A stretch of 64,000 nt of DNA from NCBI GenBank assembly GCA_002633005.1, contig NMRA01000121.1:129877-193876 (forward strand). The letters run 5' to 3'. Below, piece by piece: positions 27,710 to 40,617 of this stretch (position 1 is the first letter of the stretch; the number at the start of each line of letters is the position of its first letter). This DNA is from Phoronis australis. Taxonomy: Eukaryota; Phoronida; Phoronidae. Under the pieces are notes generated by a model. That model worked only from the letters and a program-made list of their open reading frames with translations. It was not told the origin of the DNA and ran no database searches. A program made the translations under genes and the position numbers.

Positions 27710-28514
27710 GTTAGAGTAATTCGAAAACATGCATGTACCACTGTTTCCTGGATATAAACTATTTGACCAAATTTACGAAATTTTATTTTTTATTTTCTTT
27801 TTCACACAGAAAACTGATAAGGAAATATTGTCTGAAATCACCAGCATCCCGCAAACTAGCCCTCAAAGCACCTCAAAAATGACTAAACACAAAAATAGGC
27901 ATAGTTTAGCGCATTTTGGCGCTCCAGTTAAGGTTAACGGAAACCCTTTTGAAAATCCAAAGGCTGTCTTTTGATAGAGAGACTCAGTTTTTGCAAAACA
28001 TTATAAAACATTTTTTCTCTACCTTTCATTTGAACCGTTTTAAAACTACTTCACTTGCTGAACATATTTCAACCAAAGATGAACTATTTTGGGCCAAAAT
28101 ATTAATAATATTACAACTTAAAAATACTGACCTGGATAATTTTAAATAAACATTGCAAAAAATTATCAGTTAAAGCGCAGAGCAGATTTATCACCGACGG
28201 TGAGTCCTCGTCAAACACTTTTTTCGAAAGTCTCAGTCACACTTGAAATACTTCACGATTTGAATGAACTTCTTTGTCCACCGTTTTCTTTCCTTGTCCA
28301 ACGTAACCCTTTTGTTGCTACTGCCCCACCCCCCCGGATCAATTACTACCNNNGCAACTCCATCAAAAAGAACGTGATCATGTGGTACGCATGCTGGGAA
28401 CCTAATTCCCTAGTTGGTTTGCGCTTAGGGCACTTCACAACAGGTAGCTATGGTCTAACAAATTACTGCCCATTGATTGCATCTAATAGAACAACGGGGA
28501 GTGAGTACGCTAAG
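27710..28514. other. Intronic or intergenic, nothing recognised
   Basis: AT-rich sequence with a 3-base N at 28351-28353. Short open stretches at 27729-27974 and 28200-28529 show no conserved motif. Confidence 0.4.
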
Positions 28515-28522
28515 TCTCTTGT

Positions 28523-28552
28523 CACGTGACGTTTGTATTTCCCGCCAATGAG
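28523..28552 (+). promoter_or_regulatory. E-box / E2F-like / CCAAT cluster, candidate promoter
   Basis: CACGTG at 28523-28528, TTTCCCGCC at 28538-28546 and CCAAT at 28545-28549 lie within 30 bases, about 150 bases ahead of the candidate exon at 28700. Such a grouping is typical of cell-cycle and housekeeping promoters. No transcript evidence. Confidence 0.35.
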
Positions 28553-28699
28553 ATTCAACTGAATATTGCTATTCAAACCAGAAAACCAGTGCAACTGAGT
28601 CAAGAGAGACGTTGGATCGCTACTGTTATATACGGAACCTTATTACTAATACGAGATCTATATATTGTGTGGAGTGCCCCAACAAGTGAGCCGCCGTGC

Positions 28700-28732
28700 A
28701 TGGTATTACACCTTCTGTGGATCCATCACCCA
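28700..28732 (+). CDS. Candidate short first exon
   Basis: GTGCATGG start context, reading MVLHLLWIHHP, then CCCA|GTAAGT, a near-perfect donor, in phase 0. It could be the 5' end of a gene whose later exons are at 45 kb, which would put the inverted repeat's left arm in an intron. This is inference only. Confidence 0.25.
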
Positions 28733-30360
28733 GTAAGTACTATATTCTTGTATAACATGAGTTGAGTCGGCGTTAATTTTATGAAAACGGTTGTCAGGAA
28801 AACTCTGATGATTGACTAGAAAAAACACGATGCTGCCCTTAAGCTTGTCAGGTCGCTGCTTCTTGGAAAGGGGGTGTTTTGGGGTGTGACCCTCAACAAT
28901 TGTCCATTTAGATGAGAAAAAAGTTGGGCAATGATGGAAAAAGCCAAGGAAAGAGTTCAATCAAGTGAGAGTTTTGAAACGTGTGATTGCACGTGGATTT
29001 TGTATGTGTTCGTGATAAATTTACCTTTCTCTTTAATTCTGGTTTTTCTTACCATTATTAACTCGTTCGGCAACAATTCAAGATCGGATGAGCCCATATG
29101 TTTTTAAACCCCACCCGCAATTCATCATTGACACTGAGCTAAACAATGGGACTAGCTTTAAGATGCAACTTTGTTAGTTATCGCTGTGTAGTTGAAGCGA
29201 TAGTTTTCTTTCAAAATATACACTTGAGTTCTTGAAAAATGGCATTTCTTGATACTGGAAATGATTTCAATTTCTTTCATTCAGTAAGTATATCTTGGAT
29301 TAGCCAACTGTCGTCAAAGAACGTGCAACAAACATCCTCATGAACTTTCATTCTACTTAAGCACAATGTTATTACACTGTTGATTAACCTTAAAAGGTTA
29401 CGTTGCTTTTATGAAGGAACTTTTGTGAAATTTGGAGTATTTTTCTTATCTGAAATGTACTTTCAACCCGTTTAATCGCTTTTAGTAAAAAAGACATTAA
29501 GACTCTTCAATTAGGCCAGACTAGACAGCCCAATAAAGGGTTTCATCACAGGCAAACCGTGAACCACCACAATGGTTTTCATGTGTTTGTTTTTGCCGCC
29601 ATAATGGAAACCATCGTGGAATTTTATTGAAAATCATGTTTAGAATACTAACTGTTATCGCTGGAGATACAGCATTCTAAAGGTTTAAATGGTCCTCTAT
29701 GACTAAAGTGTAAACAAAATATAAAGATTGTTGATCTCCATTCGTGCTAAAAGTTCTCGAGTCCGAAATATATGAAAGATAAAGGCAAAAATGCAAAAAA
29801 TTGACGTCCAGCTCAAACCTTTTTGTAGAGGAACGATAAAAACAAGAATTAATTCAACGAAGTAAAGTCGCTGATAGCAGATTTCCGTTATGATTTCCAA
29901 CACGGCGAAAAAAGTCACCCAGGACAAAATCGTGAACAGACAAAAATGTTTAAATACATCATGTCACGACGACAATTTATCATTTTTAGTTAAAGTCTAT
30001 TAACCATCGTGTGCCATATTTTTGCAATGAAATGCTGCCCGGCGGTAAAATCTCAATGATCATGCCGTGGACACCATTTACTTTCAGTGAAACATGATCA
30101 GCAACCCTGAACATCTCCAAATTTCCGTTTTTGGAACCAATTGCTGTTTTCATAGTTTCCTCTGCCTAATGTTTCACTTTTCGCATTATTTTACTGCTCT
30201 ATGACATATTTCAAGTTGTTTGCAAAGCGCACAGTAATTCGCCTAGTAAAGAGCACAAATTGCTGATGAAACAGTAGCTAACTCAAACGTTCAGTAATCA
30301 TTGAGTCTTCTTGATTTTTTTCGGAATCTTGCATCACCCTAACGATATCCTTGGAGCCGC
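28733..30360. other. Non-coding stretch, nothing recognised
   Basis: No exon, RNA gene or clear repeat seen in about 1.6 kb. Confidence 0.45.
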
Positions 30361-30475
30361 TGTCGTGTCCAATAATGCATCCTGTCCAATAATGCATCCA
30401 GAGCTGGTTTGCGTGGTCTGCGCATGCGCTAGTTTTTCGACTTCCGGTTTTTGCGCAATAATGCATCCAAGCAGT
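30361..30475. repeat. Outlying copies of the ATAATGCATCC motif
   Basis: TGTCCAATAATGCATCC occurs twice back to back at about 30366-30400 and again as GCGCAATAATGCATCC at about 30454-30470. It is the same core as the minisatellite starting near 30970. Confidence 0.75.
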
Positions 30476-30969
30476 CCGCTGGGTATTCGACTTATTATAA
30501 AAGCATCATTTGTGCCTCTTATGTTGTTTATTTTGGAAAAAAGAGATAAAGGGAAATGTCACTGATGTGTGTGAGTATCTTTCAAAGAGTGTTGAGCTTG
30601 AATTATTTCTAAATGTACAAATGTAGGAGATTTTGTTGGCTGGCACTGGCAGGGAAGCCTACGTGAGCTCGTCCTCGGGTTCTGATCGTCTCTAAAAGGC
30701 TCTAATACACTATATACTGCAAGGTATGACATCCGAGACTACGAATTCCACTGGTACTTCACTTCAGCCGTGAGCTGAGACCCTGACCACCGTCTCTAGC
30801 TGACAAGCGACGGTGTACCTCCTGAGAGTTATAGCCAGGACAGAATTTTGGCAAACTGTGCCTCACACTGACTAAAGGCAAACTTGCAAAGCATCAAAAT
30901 GACGTTGTTGTAAATACCTTTCCAGGTTTTTGGGCATAGTGGGACACCTTAACCACTTTCAGGTGCTTT
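30476..30969. other. Spacer between repeat copies
   Basis: No feature recognised between the outlying motifs and the main 76-bp array. Confidence 0.4.
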
Positions 30970-31559
30970 ATAAGATGGGTGGACGCAATATTGTGCAATG
31001 ACACACCTGTCTTCCACAGCCACTTCTGACTGCTTTATTCGATAGGTGGATGCACTATTGTGCAACAACACCTCTGTCCGATAATGCATCCACAGCCATT
31101 TCTGACTGCTTTATGCGATAGATGGATGCACTATTGTGCAATAACACCTCTGTCCAATAATGCATCCACAGCCACTTCTGGCTGCTTTATCCGATAGATG
31201 GATGCACTATTGTGCAATAACACTTCTGTCCAATAATGCATCTACAGCCACTTCCGGCTGCTTTATCCGATAGATGGATGCACTATTGTGCAATAACGCC
31301 TCTGCCCAATAATGCATCCACAGCCATTTCTGACTGCTTTATCAGATGGACGGATGCACTATTGTGCAATAACACCTCTGTCCAATAATGCATCCACTGC
31401 CACTTCCGGCTGCTTTATCAGATGGACGAATGTACTATTGTGCAATACCATCTCTGTCCAATAATGCATCCATAGCTACTTCTGACTGCTTTATCAAATG
31501 GACGGATGCACTATTGTGCAATAACACCTCTGTCCAATAATGCATCCACATCCATTTCT
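30970..31559. repeat. 76-bp minisatellite with palindromic unit, running into a gap
   Basis: Units start at 31081, 31157, 31233, 31309, 31385, 31461 and 31537, exactly 76 bp apart, with one or two diverged units before. Each contains GGATGCACTATTGTGCA and, inverted, TGTCCAATAATGCATCC, so each unit can fold on itself. The array is cut by the N gap at 31560, so its true length is unknown. Open frames across it are by-products of a unit without stops. Confidence 0.93.
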
Positions 31560-31639
31560 NNNNNNNNNNNNNNNNNNNNNNNNNNNNNNNNNNNNNNNNN
31601 NNNNNNNNNNNNNNNNNNNNNNNNNNNNNNNNNNNNNNN
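31560..31639. other. Assembly gap, 80 N
   Basis: The gap falls inside tandem repeats, and the repeat type differs on its two sides. Confidence 0.99.
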
Positions 31640-32115
31640 TAGTTGATATGTGTATGGATGATGGTTGTCTTCGATGCATGGACATTTCTCGATATGGGGA
31701 AGATCGACATTTGGATAGTTGACGTCAATTCTTGAATGAATGGACGTTCCGCGATATGTGGATGTCGGTATGCGAACAGTTGATGGTAATCTTGGGTATG
31801 GGATGTTTCACTATGTGTGGATGGTTGGCATGCATACAGCAGTTGACCATCCTTGATGCTAGGATGCTTCTTGGTGTTTGGAAGATCGGCATGTGAACAG
31901 TTGTTGGCAGCCATTGTTGTGCAAACAGTTGGTTTGTGGACAGAAGATCACGATCCTTGATGCTTGGATGGTCCTTGATATGTGAACGATCGGTATGTAG
32001 GTGTTAGATGGTGAGCCTTGATGCATGGATCTTCCTCGATGTGTGAATGGTTGACATGCGAAGAGTTGACATCAGGTGTCGATGTGCGAACAGTCCTTAT
32101 TTGAAGATTATATGG
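31640..32115. repeat. Degenerate ~65-70 bp tandem array
   Basis: Repeated order of CTTGATGCATGGAT, TCCTCGATATGTG, GATCGGCATGCG and AACAGTTGA, seen about six times with heavy divergence. It overlaps the outer end of the inverted repeat at 32040, so the array probably also occurs beyond 64000. Confidence 0.7.
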
Positions 32116-32397
32116 AAGGCTTTGATGTATGGACACTCTTTGGTGCCTGCACAGTTGATAAAGGGATTGCATAATACACACCAAAGGGATCAGATGATTG
32201 ATCGAGAATTCACCAATAAGATGGCCGAATTAGCTCTCAGTGATCAAGATTTCCTGCTGATTCAGTCTCAGTACTTCTGCTGTATACGTCGTTAACTGTT
32301 CACATACGTCGTTAACTATGTTCACATGCTGAACATCTATGCGTCGAGAAATATGCGCGCCGTTGTTTGTGCATTGATGGTTGTGCACTCGAGGAGT

Positions 32398-32760
32398 TCA
32401 GGGATACCAATGCCTAGTTTCAGCCATTAACTCTAGCAAAGACTGAGGAGGATGGGATGGGGGATGGCTATATCTACCATCAGCAACCCGACTTCCAGCA
32501 TCAGCGCCTATGAGTGACATGTATCGATGGACAAGGTAATATGAATGTGTGTGGGCATGTTTAGGATGAGTGGGGCTATGTGCTGAGACATGAATATGAT
32601 GATGACATGATTTTTTTGCATGAGAATGGGGGAAATGGGGATGTGGAGCAGTAAAGTGTGAATTATGAGGAGAATGTCTCTCAGGTGTCCCTGGATTAGT
32701 AATAACATGGGAAATAACAGGGAGTATTGGGACTTGTTCACCGGATAAAGTCCTCCCCAT
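32398..32760 (-). other. His-rich 120-codon open frame, disrupted in the mirror copy
   Basis: The frame reads from MGRTLSGEQV through HPHFPHSHAKKSCHHHIHVS to LLELMAETRHWYP. In the mirror copy (about 63280-63645) the frame differs by an in-frame 12-base deletion and has stop codons in the upstream part (GGT-TAA and GAG-TGA). The tail is nearly unchanged. It may be a relic of an element-encoded peptide; no known domain is recognised. Confidence 0.4.
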
Positions 32761-32829
32761 GAAAAGGGTGAAGTTTTCCTCTCGAGTTTCTCACGACAGA
32801 ATGCCAATCAAGTTAAACGAGTAAAGTCT

Positions 32830-34030
32830 TCCCCCATGAAAAGTGGAATCTTTTTCTTTGAGTTTTCTCAACAGAGGATATTATTCGAGTAGAGATTATC
32901 GTCATTGCTACTGAACTGAACAAACAACGGGGCATTACAGTCAGACTTGCTAACTGGGTTTAGTCTTGCCTGGTGGGCTGATGACAATTCTTTTAGTGTC
33001 GTTGGTTAATGAATTCGTAACGTGTGACGAATTAATGGTGAAATGGTATGAAACTGACGAATCCATGAAATGCTATGACTAATTGAAACCATTGAGTGAC
33101 GAAGTTAAATCAAAAAATAAGTTACCCGAAACATGCGAAAGTTAAAGAAGCAATAAAATACGAGTTAATGGCAAAAGCCTGAAAATGAAACGAAATTATG
33201 AAATATGGAAAACTCGTGAACTGATGAAATGATAAACTTTAATGAATGCGTACAATATCAAGTGGACTTCAGGTTGTGATGGAGCACAACAAACTTCTAA
33301 AATGAGACGGTAACACATTGTGGCACCCGTATGCTGGAAAAACCAATTGAAAAAAGCATGACCCCGTAAAGTCTTACATCTAAACAAACTGGTTCAGAGT
33401 AATGAATAAAATGAGAGAAATAATTGAATCCAAAGAGTGTGAGAATTTATGAATGAGCGAAATATCAATCAGTTAAATGCAATACAAAGAAACCTGAGGT
33501 GGCCCAAATTGAACACAACCGATGAATCCGTACAATGCTATGATTAAGTGAAGCCGTTGAGTGCGATGAAAGAAAATGATTGTGAAAAATAAACGAATCA
33601 AGGAAATACCAAGGCATATTCACGCTAGGTATTGACTGGACTGTTGCAAGATTAAAGGTAAATTCTTCACCATCAATATGGGGAATTTTTCTGTCAAAAT
33701 CCTGTTTCGAGGAGGTGAATACAAAGACGGTGGGCTGATGACAATTCTCTTAATGCAACGCTTAATGAATTTGTAACACATGGCGAATTAATGGTGAAAT
33801 TGTATGAAACCATTAAATGCTATGAGTAATTGAAATTGTTGAGTGGTGAAGCTAAATGCGAAAAATAATCGAAAATGTGAAAATGAACCAATAAGATATG
33901 AGTGAATATTAAAAAATATAGTATACATCAAATGAAATATCAAATGAAAAAATGTAATGGACAAATGGAATAGGGGACGTTAATTAATGCGTAAAATGTC
34001 ATAAAACTTATCAGATATGACAAAGCAAAA
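32830..34030. other. Outer, low-copy part of the left arm
   Basis: Purine-rich sequence built of short degenerate phrases (GAATTAATGG, ATGAAATG, TAATTGAAAC) that suggest an ancient ~35-bp repeat. The phrase group at 33001-33100 recurs at 33725-33860. No gene. Its mirror is 60378-61267 plus 62917-63180. Confidence 0.55.
33142..33145. other. Empty TTAA site matching the insertion at 61268-62912
   Basis: GCGAAAG-TTAA-AGAAGC here is the reverse complement of the flanks of the right-arm element, with one TTAA instead of two. Confidence 0.9.
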
Positions 34031-37000
34031 TGAATGGTTATCAGAATGCTCTTAACATTCCAAAAGAATGCACGGAGATTTGAATGGCTGAATGCTTCAC
34101 GGATTGAAGAAATAGTGCATAAACTTAATGGAGTCTTGTGAAATGTGGCAATAATATGTGAGGAATTGGTGTATCTCCAAAATATCACAAATCAACGATA
34201 AAACCAGTATAGCATGGTAGAACCTGCAAAATAAACAAAGGTGTTGAGTGCAGGGAAGTATAATGCTAAAAATAAATGTAACTATAAAATGCGAAAACCA
34301 AATGGCCCATGAAGTATCAAGGTGTGTTAATGTCGGGGTAAAGTCCTACAGAGTTGCTGGTCAAACGTGTCTTGCCAATGCAAAACGTTGATGGAAATAG
34401 GGACAACTGATTGCACCCATCAAATGCACTGAGTTGAGTTCTAAAAAAATTTGGGAATGAACAAGTTTATGAAAAGTATTGAATAAATACAGCTGGAATA
34501 TGTTACAAAGAAAGAAAACCTACTAATTGAAAGTGTGTTAAATATGACAATTCGTTCAACAAGTGAAAAAGGAAGGTAGGGGTGGTGAATGAGCATGAGA
34601 CTACGAATTGAATTGCTAGCTGACTTTGAATTCAGCCCAAGGGAACATGTTGATCAAACATGGCAATCAAAACCATAGCTTTCTTTACAACTACAGTATT
34701 CATTAAAATAACTTCCGGACCCAGTTTTCGCTAAATCTGAAGTTCATTCACCATCCTGAGGCAAAGGGCAACGCAGCATTTTTTCTTTCTTTTTTTAATG
34801 CCCATCATTCACTGGTGGGAGAAGTGGTCTGCTAGCATTTAGTTGGGATTACAGATATTTTATGCTGCATCTAGTGGTGGTTCCTTTTTCACAAATTCTA
34901 AAATGGAATTCATTGTTATCACGGAAAACGTTGTCTCCAATATGTGATAAAAGAAACTTGTATCCAACACCGTTGTATAACATGATGAAACAACAAAATA
35001 GGTGACTCATTTTGTGTACACCACCGCTTATCAGAGTGATTTTAATTCCCCCAAAGATTGTTACAGTAGTCAGAAATCAGTAATGCATCACAAATTGAAC
35101 AAATGAGTGCATTCAATTAGTGGAGTCCATTAAAATGGGACAAATGAATTAATCTGTAAAACATTGTTAAATGAACATCAAAATAAAAGACCTGTAAAAT
35201 ACTAAACATAAATGAACTCAAGAAATTGGACAGATTAACTATCTGTGGTAATCTGGTGAGTCAAGTAGGGTTTACTGGAATTATTTTGTGCTACATCAAG
35301 TGGTGATTCCTTTCTAAAGAAATTGTCAAATTATGGAATTCTTATTTATCACTGATCACTGGCATGTAATATTGTGTGTTGCATATGTAAGAAAAACAAC
35401 TAGTGCTTCTTTGTTGAATTGTGCCAGACACCATTGTATAACAGAGTGGTAAAACAAAATAGGGGCTTCACCAATTCTTGCCAAAGTGATATTACAGTTA
35501 CCATATGTCTCCCAAAGAATATAGTCATTGTGAGTTTTGAATGGGGTAATGGATTATGAGTTGAACTAAACATTGGGCCAAGTTAATGGAGTCATGTGTA
35601 ATGCGATAATTGAGTCAATTATGTAAAGTGTCATCATATATACGGAGAAAAAATGACCTGTAAATTATAAACCTAAATTATCTCACAGAATTTAATGAAT
35701 CTGCAATGGCATCGGAAAAGAAACATTCACCAAAATAATGTATTTATTGATGAAAGTGGAAATGGAGAATGTTATAATTGAAGTCATGAGATGTGCTGAA
35801 TTGACAAACCATTAAAAGGTGAGAAATAATTGGTTTGTGAAAAGTAAGGAATTTAGAATTCGTAGAGCAGAACAAATTAATGGTACAACGATGTCTGCTG
35901 AATTAATAATCACCTAAAAATACCACAATCAATATGCCGGTATAGCATGTTGACAGAATCTGTAAAATTAACTATCGTATAGAGTTTGAGGATTCAGAAG
36001 CAAAATGCTAAATATTAGTGAACCTAGAAAAGCAAAAAAGCAATGGACCCACGAAATACGAGTTAGTCGCAACGTGGAACTCCTTCAAGAATCATCACAA
36101 ATGCCAAAGGTTAATGGAGATCATGTGTAAATTCTGAAAATTGAATGAGCTCATGAAATAGACTTTGAATGTACCCCAGGGTATCATCTAGCCTGAGCAT
36201 CACAAAGGGGCGATTTTACTTATGTACGCCATTGGTTATCAGAATGCTCTTAAACTTCCCAAAGAATGCACGGAGATTTGAATGGTAGAATGCTTCACAG
36301 ATTGAAGAAATTGTGCATAAACTTAATGGAGTCTTGTGAAGTGTGGCAATAATATGTGAGGAATTGATGTATCTCCAAAGTATCACAAATCAATAATAAA
36401 ATCAGAGTATAGCATGATAGAAAATGCAAAATAAACAAAGGTGTTGAGTGCAGGGAAGTATAATGCTAAAAATAAATGAAACAATAAAATGCGAAAACTA
36501 AATGGCCCTTGAAGTATCAAGATGAGTTAATGTCGGGGTAAAGTCTTACAGAGTTGCTGGTCAAACGTGTCTTGCCAATGCAAAACGTTGATGGAAATAG
36601 GGACAATTGATTGCACCCATCAAATGCGCTGAGTTGGATTCTTAAAATTTCGGGAATGAACAAGTTTATGAAAAGTATTGAATAAATACAGCTGGAATAT
36701 GTTAAAAAGAAAGGAAACCTACTAATTGAAAGTGTGTTAAATGTGACAATTTGTTTTAACAAGTGAAAAAGGAAGGTAGGGGTGGTGAATGAGCACGAGA
36801 CTACGAATTGAATTGTTAGCGAACTTTGAATTCAGCCCAAGGGAACATGTTGATCAAACATGGCAATCAAAACCATGGCTTTCTTTACAACTACAGTATT
36901 CATAAAAATAACTTCTGGACCCAGGTTTGGCTAAATCTGAAGTTCATTCACCATCCTGAGGCAAAGGGCAACGCAGCATTTTTTCTTTCTTTTTTAATGC

Positions 37001-39640
37001 CCATCATTTACTGGTGGGAGAAGTGGTCAGCTAGCATTTAGTTGGGATTACAGATATTTTATGCTGCATCTAGTGGTGGTTCCTTTTTTACAAATTCTAA
37101 AATTATGGAATTCATTGTTATCACGGAAAACGTTGTGTCTCCAATATGTGAGAAAAGAAACTTGTATCCAACACCATTGTATAACATGATGGAACAACAA
37201 AATGGGTGACTCATTTTGTGTACACCACCACTTATCAGAGTGATTTTAATTCCCCCAAAGATTGTAGTCAGAATTGAGTAATGCATCACAGATTGAACAA
37301 ATGAGCGCATTGAATTAGTGGAGTCCACTGAAATGGGACAAATGAATGAGTCTGTAAAATGTTGTTATTATTATGAACATCAAAATAAAAGACCTGTAAA
37401 CTACTAAACATAAGTGAACTCCAGAAATTGGACGGATTAACCATCTGTGGTAATCTGGTGTGCCAAGTAGGGTTTACTGGAATTATTTTGTGCTACATCA
37501 AGTGGTGGTTCCTTTCTAAACAAATTGTCAAATTATGGAATTTTTATTTATCACTGGCAAGTAATATTGTGAGTTCCATGTGTGAGAAAAATAACTTGTG
37601 CTTCTTTGTTGAGTTGTGCCAGACACCATTGTATAACAGGCTGGTAAAACAAAATAGGGACTTGACCAATGCTTGCCAAAGTGATATTACAGTTACCATA
37701 TGACTCCCAAACAATGTAGTCATTCTGAATTTTGAACGGGATAATTGATTATGAGTTGAACTAAACATTGGGCCAAGTTAATGGAGTCACGTGTAATGCG
37801 ATAATTGAGTCAATTATGTAAAGTGTCATCATATATACGGAGAAAAAATGACCAGTAAATTATAAACATAAATTATCTCACAGAATTTAATGAATCTGCA
37901 ATCGCATCGATAAAGAAACATTCACCAAAAGAATGTATTTATTGATGAAAGTGGAAATGGAGAATCTTATAATTGAAGTCATGAGATGTGGTGAATTGAC
38001 AAACCATTAAAAGGTGAGAAATAATTGGTTTGTGAAAAGTAAGGAATTTAGAATTCGTAGAGCAGAATAAATTAATGGTACAACGATGTCTGCCGAATTA
38101 ATAATCACCTAAAAATACCACAATCAATATGCCGGTATAGCATGTTGACAGAATCTGTAAAATTAACTATCGTATAGAGTTTGAGGATTCAGAAGCAAAG
38201 TGCGAAATATTAGTGAACCTAGAAAAAGCAAAAAAGCAATGGACCCACGAAATACGAGTTAGTCGCAACGTGGAACTCGTTCAAGAAACATCACAAATGC
38301 CAAAGGTTAATGGAGATCATGTGTAAATTCTGAAAATTGAATGAGCTCATGAAGTAGACTTTGAATGCACCCCAGGGTATCATGTAGCCTGAGCATCACA
38401 AAGGGGCGATTTGACTTATGTACACCATTGGTTATCAGAATGCTCTTAAACTTCCCAAAGAATGAACCGAGATTTGAACGGTAGAAGCTTCACGGATCAA
38501 AGAAATAGTGCATCAACTTAATGGAGTCTTGTGAAGTGTGGCAATAATATCTGAGGAATTTATGTATCTCCAAAATATCACAAATCAACAATAAAACCAG
38601 AGTATAGCATGATAGAGCCTGCAAAATAAACAAAGGTGTTGAGTGCGAAGTATAATGCTAAAAATAAGAAACTATAAAATGTGAAAAGCAAATGGCCCAT
38701 GAAGTATCATGATGAGTTTATGTTGGCGTGAAGTCCTACATAGTTGTTGGTCAAATTTGTCCCGCCAATGCAAAACGTTGATGGAAATAGTGACAACTGA
38801 TTGCACCCATCAAATGCGCTGAAGTGACTTCTAAAAATTTCGGGAATGAACATGTTTATGAAAAGTACTGAATGAATACAGTTGGAATATGTTACAAAGA
38901 AAGGAAACCTACTAATTGAAAGTGTTAAATATGACAATTAATTTGATTAACAAGTGAAAAAGGAAGGTAGGGGTGGTGAATGAGCACGAGAATACGAATT
39001 GAATTGCTAGCTAACTTTGAATTCAGCCCAAGGGAACATGTTGATCAAACATGGCAATCAAAACCATGGCTTTCTTTACAACTACAGTATTCATAAAATA
39101 ACTTCTGGACCCAGCTTTGGCTAAATCTGAAGTTCATTCACCATCCTGAGGCAAAGGGCAACGCAGCATTTTTTCTTTCTTTTTTAATGCCCATCATTCA
39201 CTGGTGGGAGAAGTGGTCTGCTAGCATTTAGTTGGGATTACAGATATTTTATGCTGCATCTAGTGGTGGTTCCTTTTTCACAAATTCTAAAATTATGGAA
39301 TTCATTGTAATCACGGAAAACGTTGTGTCTCCAATATGTGAGAAAAGAAACTTGTATCCAACACCATTGTATAACATGATGGAACAACAAAATGGGTGAC
39401 TCGTTTTGTGTACACCACCGCTTATTAGAGTGATTTTAATTCCCCCAAAGATTGTTAGAGTAGTCAGAATTGAGTAATGCATCACAAATTGAACAAATGA
39501 GCGCATTGAATTAGTGGAGTCCATTGAAATGGGACAAATGAATGAGTCTGTAAAATGTCATTAAATGAACATCAAGACTTGTAAAATACTCAACATAAGT
39601 GAACTCCAGAAACTTGAAGGATTAACTATCTGAAATGCTG
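34030..39640. repeat. 2.2-kb macrosatellite, left arm, two full units and a partial
   Basis: The landmark GGTTATCA(GAATGCTCTTAA) starts at 34036, 36234 and 38430, spacing 2198 and 2196. GAATTCAGCCCAAGGGAACA recurs near 34629, 36827 and 39022. Units are about 95% alike. Each unit also contains two related halves: both carry a (C)TAGTGGTGGTTCCTTT / CAAGTGGTGGTTCCTTT segment, followed by AAATTATGGAATTC and CACCATTGTATAACA. The unit therefore arose by duplication of a ~0.5-kb motif. Several frames of 60-110 codons stay open in many units, on both strands, with no recognised domain. Confidence 0.93.
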
Positions 39641-40140
39641 CAAATAAAAGTAGTCTTGAATGCAACTGGTAAATCAATGATGAGCAACAAATTTATTGTA
39701 ATTTGTTGGGAGTAGTCTTGTGGCATTTAATTGGATTCATGCTGCATCAAGTGGTGCTTCATTTCTTTTAAAATGTAAAATTGTGGAGGTTATTGTTATC
39801 ACTGACAATTGATGAGTCTGGAGTATGTGAAGAAAGCAAGTTGTGTTTATTGTTTTTCAAACTGCAGTGTATAAAATGTTGGAGGAACACCCCGGATTCA
39901 CTTGACTTGTATAGGCACTGTTGATCAGAGTTGTCTTAATACCCTCAAGGAATGTTGTGAAATTTGAGTGGTAATGCTCTATGAATTTAACAAGAAAGTA
40001 TCACATTAATAGAGTCATGTGAAATGCAACAATTAAATGAATATGGAGAGTGTCTTTAAATGAATGTAAAGAGTGCAGTGAATTAATGAAGTCTTGAAGT
40101 ACAACAATTAACACCCACTCTTCCGATTTCTCCTTACCTT
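39640..40140. repeat. Diverged relative of the macrosatellite half-unit
   Basis: GCTGCATCAAGTGGTGCTTC, AAATGTAAAATTGTGGAGGT, TATTGTTATCACTGAC and GAGGAACACC parallel the regular unit but differ strongly. A 98%-like copy is at 43785-44107 and a reverse relative at 49280-50070. Confidence 0.8.
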
Positions 40141-40204
40141 CATTCTCTAACATATATTGGAAACGACCAGATGGAGTGGTGGCATGAATTTCTCTGATCT
40201 TGTC

Positions 40205-40617
40205 CGATTTTAACCGAACAATTCCGACCAATCGATGCAACCAACCAACCAGATTGCTCCATTCAACCAACCAATCAGGGCCCTCTACTCAACCGACCAA
40301 TCAGAACCCTCGATTTGACCAACCAATCAGATTGCTCCATTCAACCGACCAATCAGAGTCCTTGATTCAACCGGCCAATCAGATTGCACGATTCAACCAA
40401 CCATTCAGAGCCCTCGATTCAACCGACCAATTACATTGCTCCATTCAACCGACCAATCAGAGCCCTCCATGCAATTCACCAATCAGATTGCTCCATTCAA
40501 CCGACCAATCAGCCGCTCGATGCAATTCACCAATCAGAGCCCTTGATTCAACCGACCAATCAGATTGCTCCACTCAACTGATCAATCAGATTGTTCCATT
40601 CAACCGACCAGATTCCA
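40205..40617 (+). repeat. 26-bp CCAAT-box tandem array, forward part
   Basis: The unit is CCAATCAGA-TGCTC-ATTCAACCGA (26 bp), repeated about 15 times. Ten units carry an exact CCAATCAG, the NF-Y (CBF) consensus, always on the same strand and near-regularly spaced. A 142-codon open frame across it (40200-40628) is only the translated repeat. Confidence 0.92.

Noticed and set aside
27785-27974. Third exon of the 27.3-kb candidate gene
   Set aside because: The acceptor before 27809 gives an immediate stop in the phase required by the exon 27629-27709.
30970-31559. CRISPR array
   Set aside because: Adjacent 76-bp units with no unique spacers, in an animal genome.
31435-31914. 159-codon minus-strand frame across the 80-N gap
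   Set aside because: Made of translated tandem repeat plus N. Neighbouring frames are equally open.
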